The notes under the pieces were generated by a model. That model searched no databases and was not told where the DNA came from. It was given only the letters and a program-made list of their open reading frames with translations. DNA of 64,000 bases from Rhizobium sp. R711 (GTDB lineage: Bacteria > Pseudomonadota > Alphaproteobacteria > Rhizobiales > Rhizobiaceae): NCBI RefSeq assembly GCF_002211365.1, contig NZ_LOKZ01000006.1:62001-126000 (forward strand), read 5' to 3'. Below, piece after piece: positions 44,440 through 52,527 of this stretch. A program made the translations under genes and the position numbers. How positions within the stretch are numbered: position 1 is the stretch's first letter; every line of letters begins with the position of its first letter.

Positions 44440-45249
44440 ATGAATCGTCTTTTTCTTGTTTCGGCGCTGGTGATCGCCTCCGTCTCGGCAGCCGCTGCTG
44501 CCGCTCTTCCCGCGCAGGACGAGACCATCGTCGCTGCACCGCGGAATGTCGCGCAGGCGCCTAAGGCGGTCGGGCCGAAGCTGGTGGAGCCGCGGCTGCG
44601 CATTGGCGCGTCGGGCATCAAGGGTCACGCACGCGTGGCGCTGACGTTTGACGCCTGCATGGGCCAAGCCGACGACCGTATCCTCTCGGTGCTGGTCCAC
44701 GAGCGGATCTCCGCGACCATTTTCGTCACCGCGCGCTGGCTGAAGCACAATCCGCAGGCATTGCAGGTCCTCCTTCAGAATCCCGATCTGTTCGAAATCG
44801 AGAATCACGGGCAGAACCACACTCCAGCCGTCGACAAGCCGGTCTCGATTTACGGCATTGCGGCAGCCGGGTCGCCGGAGGCCGTGCGCCAGGAAGTGCA
44901 GGGTGGCGCCGATGCTATGGTTGCGGCCGGCATTGCCCCGCCGCATTGGTTCCGCGGCTCGACGGCCAAATACGACCGCTCCTCGATCGTGCAGATCCGT
45001 GAAATGGGATACCGCATCGCCGGTTATTCCGTGAACGGCGACGGCGGCTCGCTGCTCGGCGCTGGTGTCACAGAAAAGCGGATTGCAGCCGCCAAGGACG
45101 GCGACGTGGTGATCTCCCACATCAATCAGCCGACCCATGCGGCCGGCGAGGGCGTCGCCAAAGCGATCCTCGACCTGAAGGCCAAGGGCGTCGAATTCGT
45201 CCGCCTGCAGGATGTCGACGACATGGGCGACGACCAGACGACGCAGTGA
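44440..45249 (+). CDS. Polysaccharide deacetylase family protein
   Basis: 269 residues with a signal peptide (NRLFLVSALVIASVSAAAAA) and a NodB-homology domain. VALTFDACMGQADDRILSVL holds the catalytic Asp and metal Asp (TFDAC), FEIENHGQNHTP the two metal His, and WFRGSTAKYDRSSI and VVISHINQPTHAAGEG later active-site blocks. It should remove N-acetyl groups from a cell-wall or surface sugar. ATG 44440 is preceded by an in-frame-adjacent seven-codon leader MNGFSLA whose TGA overlaps this ATG (ATGA), and no clear Shine-Dalgarno precedes it, so translational coupling to the leader is possible. It is intact. Confidence 0.88.
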   Translation: MNRLFLVSALVIASVSAAAAAALPAQDETIVAAPRNVAQAPKAVGPKLVEPRLRIGASGIKGHARVALTFDACMGQADDRILSVLVHERISATIFVTARWLKHNPQALQVLLQNPDLFEIENHGQNHTPAVDKPVSIYGIAAAGSPEAVRQEVQGGADAMVAAGIAPPHWFRGSTAKYDRSSIVQIREMGYRIAGYSVNGDGGSLLGAGVTEKRIAAAKDGDVVISHINQPTHAAGEGVAKAILDLKAKGVEFVRLQDVDDMGDDQTTQ

Positions 45250-45250
45250 G

Positions 45251-46543
45251 TTAGCTAAGGGCGACCTCCCGGCTGTCCTCGCCGATGCTCAGACGCTCAA
45301 CGAACGCCGGCGCATCGCGATCGAGGGCGAAATCGTCAAACCAGTCGCGGTATCCCCCACCGATCATTGCGCCGATAACCTGTGTCGCAAGATAAGAGAA
45401 GGTGATGCCGTTGCCGCCGTAGCCGTAGGCGGCATAGACCTGCGGCATCGAGGGAACCGGGCCAATCAGCGGCAGTCCGTCCGACGTTTCGCCGAAGGTG
45501 CCGCACCATGCCGTCGCGACGCGGGTGTCGGCCCTCGACCAGAGCCGCTTCATCTTCTCCCGGATTGCCATGATCTTCCCGGCAAGCTTGGCGTCGCGGG
45601 CATCAGGATCAATAGTGTCGTCATCCTCGCCGCCGGCGATGATCCGCCCGTCCGGCGTCGTGCGCATGTAGAGATAGGGGCGGCTGTCTTCCCAGATCAG
45701 CACTTGGTCCCGCCAGTGCGCCGCAGGATCCTGCGGGATTGTCGCCAGAGCCCAGCTCGACGTCGTCCGATGTAGTTTCGGCATCTCGATCCCTGGCATG
45801 ACATAGCCGGTGGCAAGCACCGCGGTTTTCGCCTCGATGACGAAAGAGCCGTCGGTCTCCGCCGTTACATGTCCGCCTTCGCTGTGAAGCTTGGTTACCG
45901 AAGTGCCAATGAGATGTGCACCCTGCTTCACGGCAATCTCCAGCAGCCCCCAGGTCAGGAGCAGCGGATCTGCCTCCGCAGAGCCGCGGGACAGAATGCC
46001 CGCGTCGCGGTCCAATTCGAACTCGGTAAAGAGATCGCAATGCTCCAGATACCGGCTCGGCAGACCGGCCCGGCGACGAAGCTCGACCTCTCTCAGAAGA
46101 TCACCCGCGCCCTCCTGGTTGCTGGTCAGGAACAGCGATTGCCGTGGCAGCAGATTGCAGGCGATGCGGTTGGCGACGATCAGCTTGGAGAGGCCTGCGA
46201 CCGAGGCGGCACTTCGCCTGTAGATGCCGACGGCGCGCTCAAAGCCATAGAAGTGCTCGAGTTCGCCGAGCGTCCGGTCGGTTTCCCATTGCAACATGGC
46301 CGTGCTCGCCGTAGTGCTGCCGAGGCCGGGTGTCTCGCGGTCGATGACGACCACCGAAAGGCCGCGTTCGGAAAGGTATTGGCCCATCAGCGCGCCGGTA
46401 ATCCCGCCGCCGATGATCATCGCGTCGACCTTGAGATTATCCTGAAGTGGCTGGTAGGCGGGTTTCGTGCCGGCACGGCTCCACGGGGGGGGGCCGCTCT
46501 TCAGCCGGTTCTGGCTGGACTCTGCAAAATCGATTTCTGCCAT
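45251..46543 (-). CDS. FAD-dependent oxidoreductase (DAO family)
   Basis: 430 residues. The dinucleotide-binding motif is IIGGGITGALMGQYLSERGLSVVVIDRE (residues 43-70, GxGxxG with Glu at the end), the ATG-motif ATGYVMP is present, and the C-terminal block IGPVPSMPQVYAAYGYGGNGITFSYLATQVI completes the flavin site. This is the glycine/D-amino acid oxidase-like fold often linked to Rieske domains; no Rieske domain is present here. It is convergent with the deacetylase gene, ending within two bases of it. Substrate unknown. Confidence 0.87.
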   Translation of the reverse strand: MAEIDFAESSQNRLKSGPPPWSRAGTKPAYQPLQDNLKVDAMIIGGGITGALMGQYLSERGLSVVVIDRETPGLGSTTASTAMLQWETDRTLGELEHFYGFERAVGIYRRSAASVAGLSKLIVANRIACNLLPRQSLFLTSNQEGAGDLLREVELRRRAGLPSRYLEHCDLFTEFELDRDAGILSRGSAEADPLLLTWGLLEIAVKQGAHLIGTSVTKLHSEGGHVTAETDGSFVIEAKTAVLATGYVMPGIEMPKLHRTTSSWALATIPQDPAAHWRDQVLIWEDSRPYLYMRTTPDGRIIAGGEDDDTIDPDARDAKLAGKIMAIREKMKRLWSRADTRVATAWCGTFGETSDGLPLIGPVPSMPQVYAAYGYGGNGITFSYLATQVIGAMIGGGYRDWFDDFALDRDAPAFVERLSIGEDSREVALS

Positions 46544-46562
46544 CTGACGCGTCTTACCTCAA

Positions 46563-47729
46563 TCATTTCGGCAATTGCGGCTGCAGTCTCTCCTCGACGA
46601 AAAGTTCATCGACGATGGTCATGACAATCAGTGATAGTGGCAAAGCCAGCATAGCACCAACCGCGCCCCACATCCAAGTCCAGAACAGAATTGCCAGAAA
46701 CACCACGAAAGGATTGATTTCCAAGCGCTTTCCCATCACAGCGGGGAAGACCAGATTTTCCATGACGAGGTGGACGATGAAGAAGGCCGCGGCCGGCGCG
46801 AGCCCCACCACGAGGCCATCATGGGTGAGGATGCCTGCGATGGCGACGGCCAGCGTCATGGAGGCAATGCCGAGATAGGGGATGAAGCTCGAAAGAAAGG
46901 CAAAGAAGCCCCAGAGCATCGGCGCTGAGAGGCCGCCGAGATAGGCAATCACCATCATGACGACGCCGAGGCACGCATAGATCAGCGAAGCCGTGGCAAA
47001 GTAGAAGCCGAGGACCTGTTCGACGCCGTTGATCACCCGGATGGCGGCAAGCCGCTGTGAGCGAGTCCGGAAGACCATGATGATCGATTTGCGCAGGTTG
47101 ACACGTCCGGCAAGGAACAGCAGCAGCGCGGCGAAGAAAATCAGCGCCTGGACAAGGGCGGGGGTAAGGTTGGCGCCGATGAGATGCAGCACGTTGCCGG
47201 TGTTTTCCAGGAGCTTTTCGCTCGACATCGGCCCGCCCTGGAAGGTCTGGGGCGTAATGTGCAGCCACCTGATCCGCTCGAGATAAGGCATCAGCCGGTT
47301 GAAAGTCTTTTCCACAAAAGCCGGACCCTCATTGGCAAGGGTCGTCAGCGGTCCGGCAAGCGAATTGGCGACGAGAATGATCACCAGCGCGACGCCGGTC
47401 GACAGGATGACGGCATTGGTGATGCGTGGAACGCCGAGTCTGCTGAGCTTTTCCGCCAGCAGCCCGAGAATCATGCCGACGACCACAGCAAGCGTCACCG
47501 GGACGAGAATGAGCGACATCATGTAGATTGCCGAAAGAGCCAGTACCGCAAAGATGCCGATAACCGCCCAGGCCATCGTGATGTCCAGCCCGTCCTTTTC
47601 GACGCGGCGCGTCGGCGCCTGCGGCATCTCCTCCGCGTCTTGGCTCAGTTTTTCGGCCCAGGCACTGACAGGGCGCTCGCCCATCGTAATCTTGCTGGCC
47701 TGCTTGCGGATGCCGTTGGCAATTCCCAT
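46563..47729 (-). CDS. AI-2E/PerM family transporter
   Basis: 388 residues with seven to eight predicted membrane helices: AVIGIFAVLALSAIYMMSLILVPVTLAVVVGMILGLL near the N-terminus, then LIFFAALLLFLAGRVNL and FASLIYACLGVVMMVIAYLGGLSAPMLWGFFAFLSSFIPYLG. This fold has been tied to autoinducer-2 export, but most members have other roles, e.g. Na+ or solute efflux. The N-terminal 45 residues are soluble and charged. It is followed on the same strand by the FAD oxidoreductase, 19 bases away, and preceded by the VOC gene. Confidence 0.87.
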   Translation of the reverse strand: MGIANGIRKQASKITMGERPVSAWAEKLSQDAEEMPQAPTRRVEKDGLDITMAWAVIGIFAVLALSAIYMMSLILVPVTLAVVVGMILGLLAEKLSRLGVPRITNAVILSTGVALVIILVANSLAGPLTTLANEGPAFVEKTFNRLMPYLERIRWLHITPQTFQGGPMSSEKLLENTGNVLHLIGANLTPALVQALIFFAALLLFLAGRVNLRKSIIMVFRTRSQRLAAIRVINGVEQVLGFYFATASLIYACLGVVMMVIAYLGGLSAPMLWGFFAFLSSFIPYLGIASMTLAVAIAGILTHDGLVVGLAPAAAFFIVHLVMENLVFPAVMGKRLEINPFVVFLAILFWTWMWGAVGAMLALPLSLIVMTIVDELFVEERLQPQLPK

Positions 47730-47780
47730 CGTTACAAGGTCCCCCGGAAGCCCAGATGCTTCGCGACGGAAACGCGTGGA

Positions 47781-47804
47781 AACCCCTTGAGGTTCCTGAG
47801 GGGT
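47781..47804 (-). terminator. Weak hairpin after the VOC gene
   Basis: ACCCCT and AGGGGT pair around an 11-base loop at the stop codon of the minus-strand VOC gene. No U-run follows. Only a weak candidate. Confidence 0.3.
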
Positions 47805-48757
47805 CAGGCAGAGAGCGTCAGGCCGATGCCCCAGGGGTCGTGCAGGAAGACGCCGCCATTGCGCTTTTCGCTGTTGATCTCGAGTTCGTCGAGCTTGGCG
47901 ACGGCTTTGTCGAGCGAAGCCTTGTCGTTGAAGCGAAGCGTGTAGTCCGAGAGACCGGTCATGCCGTCCGCGCGGGTTCCGGCGCCCCGGCTGTTCCAGA
48001 CGTTGGCGGCGACATGATGATGGTAGCCGCCGGTCGCGAAGAAGCTGGCGCCGGGACGCTGCGCCATCAGTTTCAGACCGAGCACATCGCGGTAGAAGGT
48101 GTCGGCCTCCGGGATATTGCCGACCTGCAGGTGGATGTGGCCGATGGCTGTGCCGCCGGCCATGCCGTCCCAGGCGTCGTCAGGCGCGCTGTTGTAGAGC
48201 GACTGGAGATCGAGCCGAAGCGTCGCCATTTCCACTTGGCCGTCTTGATGGAATTTCCATTGCTCATGCGGACGGTCGGCATAGATCTCGATACCGTTGC
48301 CTTCCGGATCGGAGAGATAGATGGCCTCGCTGACGAGGTGATCGGATGCGCCGTCCAGCACGACGTTGTTGTGTGCGGCGTGGCGCAGCCAACGGGCAAG
48401 CTCGGTGCGGCTGGGCATCAAAAAGGCCGTATGGAAAAGACCGGCGGCATTGCGCGGCGCGATACGGACATCCTTGCCTGTCGTCAGCGTCAGAAGCGGC
48501 GTGCCGTCCACACCGAGAACTTCGCCGCTGGCGCTATTCTCGATGACCTCAAGGCCAAGCATGGATTGATAGAAACTGGAAACCAGCGGCAGGTCGGTAA
48601 CGACGAGATGCGACTGGTCGACATAGGCAGGGCGCGTCAGAGCGTAGGAAGTTTCAGTGGTCATGCGTCTTTCTCCTGCCTTGGATGAGAGAGGCGTACC
48701 GGCGGTGGCGGCGAAAGCGCCGCCCGTAGCGATACCAACGAATTTGCGCCGGTTCAT
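47804..48757 (-). CDS. VOC family (CatE-like) extradiol dioxygenase fold protein
   Basis: 317 residues with two glyoxalase/VOC modules: VDQSHLVVTDLPLVSSFYQSMLGLEVIE (residues 44-72) and GHIHLQVGNIPEADTFYRDVLGLKLMAQ (about 200-228), each with metal-ligand positions His and Glu (FHTAF, GIEIYADRP, YHHHVAANVW). It resembles Bacillus CatE catechol 2,3-dioxygenase. Two starts are possible. ATG 48757 gives a head with NRRKFVGIATGGAFAATAGTP, which looks like a Tat signal but is unusual for this family; ATG 48664 (MTTETSY) has AGGAGA in ideal position. I list the longer frame; the shorter one may be the true cytosolic enzyme. Confidence 0.8.
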   Translation of the reverse strand: MNRRKFVGIATGGAFAATAGTPLSSKAGERRMTTETSYALTRPAYVDQSHLVVTDLPLVSSFYQSMLGLEVIENSASGEVLGVDGTPLLTLTTGKDVRIAPRNAAGLFHTAFLMPSRTELARWLRHAAHNNVVLDGASDHLVSEAIYLSDPEGNGIEIYADRPHEQWKFHQDGQVEMATLRLDLQSLYNSAPDDAWDGMAGGTAIGHIHLQVGNIPEADTFYRDVLGLKLMAQRPGASFFATGGYHHHVAANVWNSRGAGTRADGMTGLSDYTLRFNDKASLDKAVAKLDELEINSEKRNGGVFLHDPWGIGLTLSA

Positions 48758-48878
48758 GTGCCTCAGAGATCCTTGGTTGCTGTACTTGGTCCCTATATGG
48801 CGGATTTCGATTGTTCACAGAAGCCCAGTTTTTGGCGATTCAGCGTTCGACAATCATTGACGACAATCGGTGCCGATC

Positions 48879-48892
48879 TTGATCTTGATCAA
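48879..48892. promoter_or_regulatory. FNR/FixK-type binding site
   Basis: TTGATCTTGATCAA fits the consensus TTGAT-N4-ATCAA at all ten fixed positions. It is centred about 70 bases before the uspA ATG. In rhizobia such sites are bound by FixK or FnrN when oxygen is low. Confidence 0.8.
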
Positions 48893-48955
48893 AGCGCCTT
48901 ATTTATCTCCTGAGAGGATGTGGGCAGTTCGAAACGGCACCGCTGGAGGGCCTGA

Positions 48956-49372
48956 ATGTATAAGAAAATCATCGTTCCGATCGAAATTGGCGCGTTGGAC
49001 CGCGGCGAGAGGGCATTCCGCAAGGCATCCACGCTCCTTGATACGGGAGGCGAGATCGTCCTGCTCAACGTTGTCGAGGACGTGCCCACCTATGTCGCGA
49101 TCGATCTGCCCGCCGAATTGATCCAGAACGCCATCGATGATGCCGAGCAAAAGCTCGGCATGCTGATCCGAACGAGCGGCATACCGGCAATGATCGAGAT
49201 CGGTCACGGCCGCCCGGCCCACAGCATCCTCGCCGCCGCGGAAGCGCATGGTGCGGATCTCATCATCGTCGCTTCACATACCCCCGACTTCAGCAACTAC
49301 TTCATCGGCGCCACCGCCGACCGTGTCGTCAGGCATGCCAAATGCTCGGTGCTGGTCGATAGGCAGCGCTAA
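48956..49372 (+). CDS. Universal stress protein (UspA family)
   Basis: 138 residues with the Usp alpha/beta fold: MYKKIIVPIEIGALDRGERAFRKASTLLDTGGEIVLLNVVEDVPTYVAIDLP; the C-terminal ADLIIVASHTPDFSNYFIGATADRVVRHAKCSVLV has the G-2x-G-9x-G(S/T)-like pattern of ATP-binding members, but the motif is modified (SHTPDFSNYFIGATADRVV). A perfect FNR/FixK box lies upstream, so low-oxygen induction is likely. The DksA-like gene follows 36 bases on. Confidence 0.92.
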   Translation: MYKKIIVPIEIGALDRGERAFRKASTLLDTGGEIVLLNVVEDVPTYVAIDLPAELIQNAIDDAEQKLGMLIRTSGIPAMIEIGHGRPAHSILAAAEAHGADLIIVASHTPDFSNYFIGATADRVVRHAKCSVLVDRQR

Positions 49373-49408
49373 GAAGAAAAACGGCAAAGGACCGATGGAG
49401 GAACATCC

Positions 49409-49726
49409 ATGACCGACATGCAGACCTATGAGAAGATCCTGCGCGATCGCCAGCGCGAGCTTGAATCGCGGTTGAACCGCATCGACGTCGATCTCGGGCG
49501 CACCAAGGAGCAGGACAGCGACGATCGCGCGACAGAGAGCGAAAACGACGAAGTGCTCGAGGGGCTTGGGCAGGCCGGTCAGGAAGAGCTGCGGGCCATC
49601 GGTGCTGCCCTCGACCGGATCGCAAAGGGCACCTATGGCACCTGCGTGCGCTGCGGCCTGCCGATCTCCAAGGAGCGCCTTGGCGCTGTTCCCTATGCGC
49701 CCCTTTGCGAGGATTGCATGGGCTGA
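49409..49726 (+). CDS. DksA/TraR family zinc-finger protein
   Basis: 105 residues: a coiled-coil hairpin (QTYEKILRDRQRELESRLNRIDVDLGRTKEQDSDDRATESENDEVLEGL) and a four-Cys zinc finger near the C-terminus (CVRCGLPISKERLGAVPYAPLCEDC, CxxC-17x-CxxC). DksA binds in the RNA polymerase secondary channel with ppGpp; this short form is shorter than E. coli DksA (151) and closer to TraR/YbiI-type proteins. It lies downstream of uspA in the same direction. Confidence 0.9.
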   Translation: MTDMQTYEKILRDRQRELESRLNRIDVDLGRTKEQDSDDRATESENDEVLEGLGQAGQEELRAIGAALDRIAKGTYGTCVRCGLPISKERLGAVPYAPLCEDCMG

Positions 49727-49910
49727 TTTGTCTGTCGTGCTATCAGGGGTGGCGCTTTCACGGCTACCCTTTTTCTTTGCGCCCGTATATCTCCAAGCGC
49801 AAGAATCGGTGTCCAAAGCTCACGAAGATTTAATGGTTCGCCATCTCTGTTGTGTTGCCTGCACACCGTTTCGGTGCGACGATCGGGTGGAAAGGTGAGG
49901 GGTCCCCAGC

Positions 49911-50579
49911 ATGACAGAGTTCAACGGTATTCGCTGGGCTTACGACAAATATGAACTGATCGCCGACGGCGTCGTCCATGGCGTGGGCTTGGCGTTTGCG
50001 CTCATCGGTGCGACCGTCCTGATCTTTTACGCCACGCTCTGGAGCTCCCACGGTGAACTCGCCGCTGCTTGGATTTACAGCGTTGGCCTGGTGCTGACGA
50101 TCGGCATCTCCTTCTCCTATAACGCCTGGCCGGTTTCGCGGACGAAGTGGTTCCTTCGCCGTCTCGATCACTCCTCGATCTTCATCCTGATCGCCGCGAC
50201 CTATACGCCCTTCCTCGAGCGCGGTGCCGACAACCCGCTGCTGTTAGGCATGCTGATCAGCATATGGGCGATCGCAGCGCTCGGCATCCTCCTGAAATGC
50301 GCGTTTCCCGGCCGCTATGACAAGCTTGCCATCCTTCTCTATCTCGGGATGGGTTGGAGCGGCATCCTGGTTGCCGGGCCGGTGGCGGAACGCATCCCCT
50401 ATGTTTCGATGCTCCTGATCCTCGTCGGCGGTGTCATCTATTCTCTCGGCGTCATCTTTCACGTGTGGGAGAAGCTGCGCTTCCAGAACGCCATCTGGCA
50501 CGGCTTCGTGGTGGCCGCGGCGGCCGTGCACTATTCGGCGGTACTCACCTGCTTCAGCATGGCAAACGCTGGGCTCTGA
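49911..50579 (+). CDS. Haemolysin III / PAQR family membrane protein
   Basis: 222 residues, seven predicted membrane helices. Diagnostic blocks: YELIADGVVHGVGLAFALIGA with the conserved E, D and H; SFSYNAWPVS; LRRLDHSSIFILIAATYTPF (conserved Asp-His, as in zinc-dependent PAQR hydrolases), and IWHGFVVAAAAVHY near the C-terminus. It does not require a haemolytic role. It is on the same strand as the uspA-dksA pair, about 185 bases later. Confidence 0.92.
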   Translation: MTEFNGIRWAYDKYELIADGVVHGVGLAFALIGATVLIFYATLWSSHGELAAAWIYSVGLVLTIGISFSYNAWPVSRTKWFLRRLDHSSIFILIAATYTPFLERGADNPLLLGMLISIWAIAALGILLKCAFPGRYDKLAILLYLGMGWSGILVAGPVAERIPYVSMLLILVGGVIYSLGVIFHVWEKLRFQNAIWHGFVVAAAAVHYSAVLTCFSMANAGL

Positions 50580-50705
50580 TCGTTGCGTTCAGACGCGGCC
50601 GCCAATGGCTATGTCCAATGCGGCGTGCGCTCGATCTAGCTGGTTTACAACGCTGAATGCCGGGCGTATGCCGCTTGCCGGAACCGAACCGAAACTGGAC
50701 CTGAA

Positions 50706-51212
50706 ATGACCGACGCCGTTCTCGTGCGCGATGCCACCGAAGCCGATCTGCCGGCGATCCGCAATATCTACAATGACGCTGTCGAGCACACGACTGCGAT
50801 CTGGAACGACACGCTGGTCGATCTAGACAACCGTATCGAATGGTTCAAGGCGAGGAAGACGAAGGGCTTCCCGGTCATCGTTGCGGAGAAGGATGGCAAG
50901 GTCGCGGGCTATGCCTCCTATGGCGACTGGCGGGCCTTCGATGGCTACCGCCATACGGTCGAACACTCGGTCTACGTCGACAAGGATTGCCGCGGCGCGG
51001 GCATCGGTGAATTACTGATGCGGGCGTTGATCGAGCGCGCCGCCGACGCCAACATCCATGTGATGATCGCCGGCATCGAGGCCGCGAATACGGCCTCCAT
51101 CAAACTGCACGAAAAGCTTGGTTTCCGTATTACCGGAACCTTCCTGGAAGTCGGTACCAAGTTCGGCCGTTGGCTGGATCTGACCTGCATGGAGCTTAGG
51201 GTCACGAAGTGA
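50706..51212 (+). CDS. Phosphinothricin/methionine-sulfoximine-type N-acetyltransferase (GNAT)
   Basis: 168 residues closely following the PAT/MnaT subgroup: VRDATEADLPAIRNIYNDAVEHTTAIWNDTLVDLDNRIEWF, then GYASYGDWRAFDGYRHTVEHSVYVDKDCRGAGIGELLMRALIERA (acetyl-CoA loop R-G-x-G-I-G) and NTASIKLHEKLGFRITGTFLEVGTKFGRWLDLTCMEL. Such enzymes acetylate methionine sulfoximine/sulfone and related amino acid toxins. Its TGA overlaps the next gene's GTG start (GTGA). Confidence 0.9.
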   Translation: MTDAVLVRDATEADLPAIRNIYNDAVEHTTAIWNDTLVDLDNRIEWFKARKTKGFPVIVAEKDGKVAGYASYGDWRAFDGYRHTVEHSVYVDKDCRGAGIGELLMRALIERAADANIHVMIAGIEAANTASIKLHEKLGFRITGTFLEVGTKFGRWLDLTCMELRVTK

Positions 51213-51709
51213 GCCTCATCATCCTCACCGGCGCTTCTGGATCAGGCAAGACGGCGATTGCCAAGGCGGTTGCCGCTCGGTTCGCAGGTAAGATCGACGT
51301 CTACCATTTCGATGACATCGGCGTTCCCCCCCTCTCAAGGATGGCGGCGGACTACGGCTCGCCGGCTGGTTGGCAGCGGGCCATGACCTTCAAGTGGTTT
51401 GAGAGCCTCGCGCAGGCGCAGCACTCAGGCCGCAATCAACTGCTCGAAGGCCAGATGCGCCTTGCATTTCTGGAAGAAGCGGCAGCGGCAACAGGCATTG
51501 CCTATCTGCCGCTGCTGGCCGATTGCGATGACGAAACAAGAACGCATCGCCTGGCTGTCGAGCGTCGGCAGCCCGAGCTTGCCAACGCCGAAATGATGAT
51601 CTGGGCATCCTTCCTCCGCCGCGAGGCCGTGGCGAAGAAGTGCGCGATACTGGACACGTCCCGCTTGTCATTGGATGAAAGCGTCCGCGCGGTCGTCGAA
51701 CGCTTCTGA
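51209..51709 (+). CDS. P-loop ATP-binding protein, AAA/kinase-like
   Basis: 166 residues with a Walker A GASGSGKTAIAK at residues 8-19 and a following acidic HFDDIGVPP that could be the substrate-side DD of small kinases. The rest (LLEGQMRLAFLEEAAAATG, ADCDDETRTHRLAVERRQPELANAEMMIWASFLRREA) resembles adenylate/shikimate-kinase-like proteins annotated as hypothetical. Starts with GTG 51209 overlapping the acetyltransferase stop, so it is coupled to it. Phosphoacceptor unknown. Confidence 0.78.
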   Translation: MSLIILTGASGSGKTAIAKAVAARFAGKIDVYHFDDIGVPPLSRMAADYGSPAGWQRAMTFKWFESLAQAQHSGRNQLLEGQMRLAFLEEAAAATGIAYLPLLADCDDETRTHRLAVERRQPELANAEMMIWASFLRREAVAKKCAILDTSRLSLDESVRAVVERF

Positions 51710-51729
51710 CCGGCCTTCGGGCCGAAGCG

Positions 51730-52140
51730 TTATTGCTCCGGCTCGAATACCATCGCGTGGCCGTTGATGCAGTAGCGCAGGCCGGTCGGCGGCGGGCCGT
51801 CGGGAAAGACATGGCCGAGATGGGCATCGCAGGTGCCGCAGCGAATTTCCGTGCGGACCATGCCGTAGGTCGTATCGCGGTGTTCGGTCACCGCGTCGGG
51901 CGAGACCGCTTCGAAGTAGCTCGGCCATCCGCAACCGGCATCAAACTTCGTATCCGAGCGGAACAGCGGCGAGTTGCAGCCGACACAGCGATAGAGCCCG
52001 GTTTCGAACGAATCCCAATAGGGTCCTGTGAAGGCACGCTCGGTGCCATGCTGCCTGGTGATCCGGTATTGCTCGGGGGTCAGCTGTTCCTTCCATTCCG
52101 CGTCGGTCTTGTGAACTTTGGCGATTGTCGTATCGGCCAT
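51730..52140 (-). CDS. msrB: Peptide-methionine (R)-S-oxide reductase MsrB
   Basis: Reduces R-methionine sulfoxide in oxidised proteins with thioredoxin. 136 residues from ATG 52140 (AAGGAA upstream). Two CXXC pairs bind zinc (CVGCNSPLF and CGTCDAHLG), the family signature is [11 protein letters not shown], and the catalytic Cys is in [11 protein letters not shown]. Upstream longer frames lack homology. It is convergent with the P-loop gene and ends 21 bases after it. Confidence 0.95.
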   Translation of the reverse strand: MADTTIAKVHKTDAEWKEQLTPEQYRITRQHGTERAFTGPYWDSFETGLYRCVGCNSPLFRSDTKFDAGCGWPSYFEAVSPDAVTEHRDTTYGMVRTEIRCGTCDAHLGHVFPDGPPPTGLRYCINGHAMVFEPEQ

Positions 52141-52527
52141 GGCTTGTTCCTTTCGCGCCGGGGGTACGGCTCTGATTTTCGACAGCAATGTGGTGCGGAA
52201 GGCCGCATGGATCAAGGGACGCCGAGCTCGTCAAGGCAGCATCCCGGTCCGGCGAAAACTGCGATCTCGTTGATGCTTCGTCGAGAATGTTGGTCGCTGC
52301 GGAGGCCTAAAGCGCCGTGGACCGCCTCGGTTGATATCGCTTCAACGAACGCCTCGAAGATGCCGCAAGCAGTCTGCAGACCCGAAACGATCGTTCCCTG
52401 TGATTATCTGCCGTTGGCGGTTGCTCTCTGTCGAACAAGACTTGTGACAGCGCGCCTGTTCTCGTACACCTGACGGGACTTCCGGCTTTGGCCGGCTCCA
52501 CGAAGCGTCGCCAGCAGCGGAGGGCAC
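52141..52527. other. Intergenic region before the pha operon, no supported gene
   Basis: 387 bases. It must hold the divergent promoters of msrB and phaA. An 88-residue plus-strand frame and short minus-strand frames are present but lack ribosome sites or family resemblance, and no repeat was found. Confidence 0.55.

Noticed and set aside
46447..46624. Possible frameshift at the run of seven G near 46485-46491 in the FAD oxidoreductase
   Set aside because: The reading frame is continuous across it (SGPPPWSRAG), so no lesion is needed.
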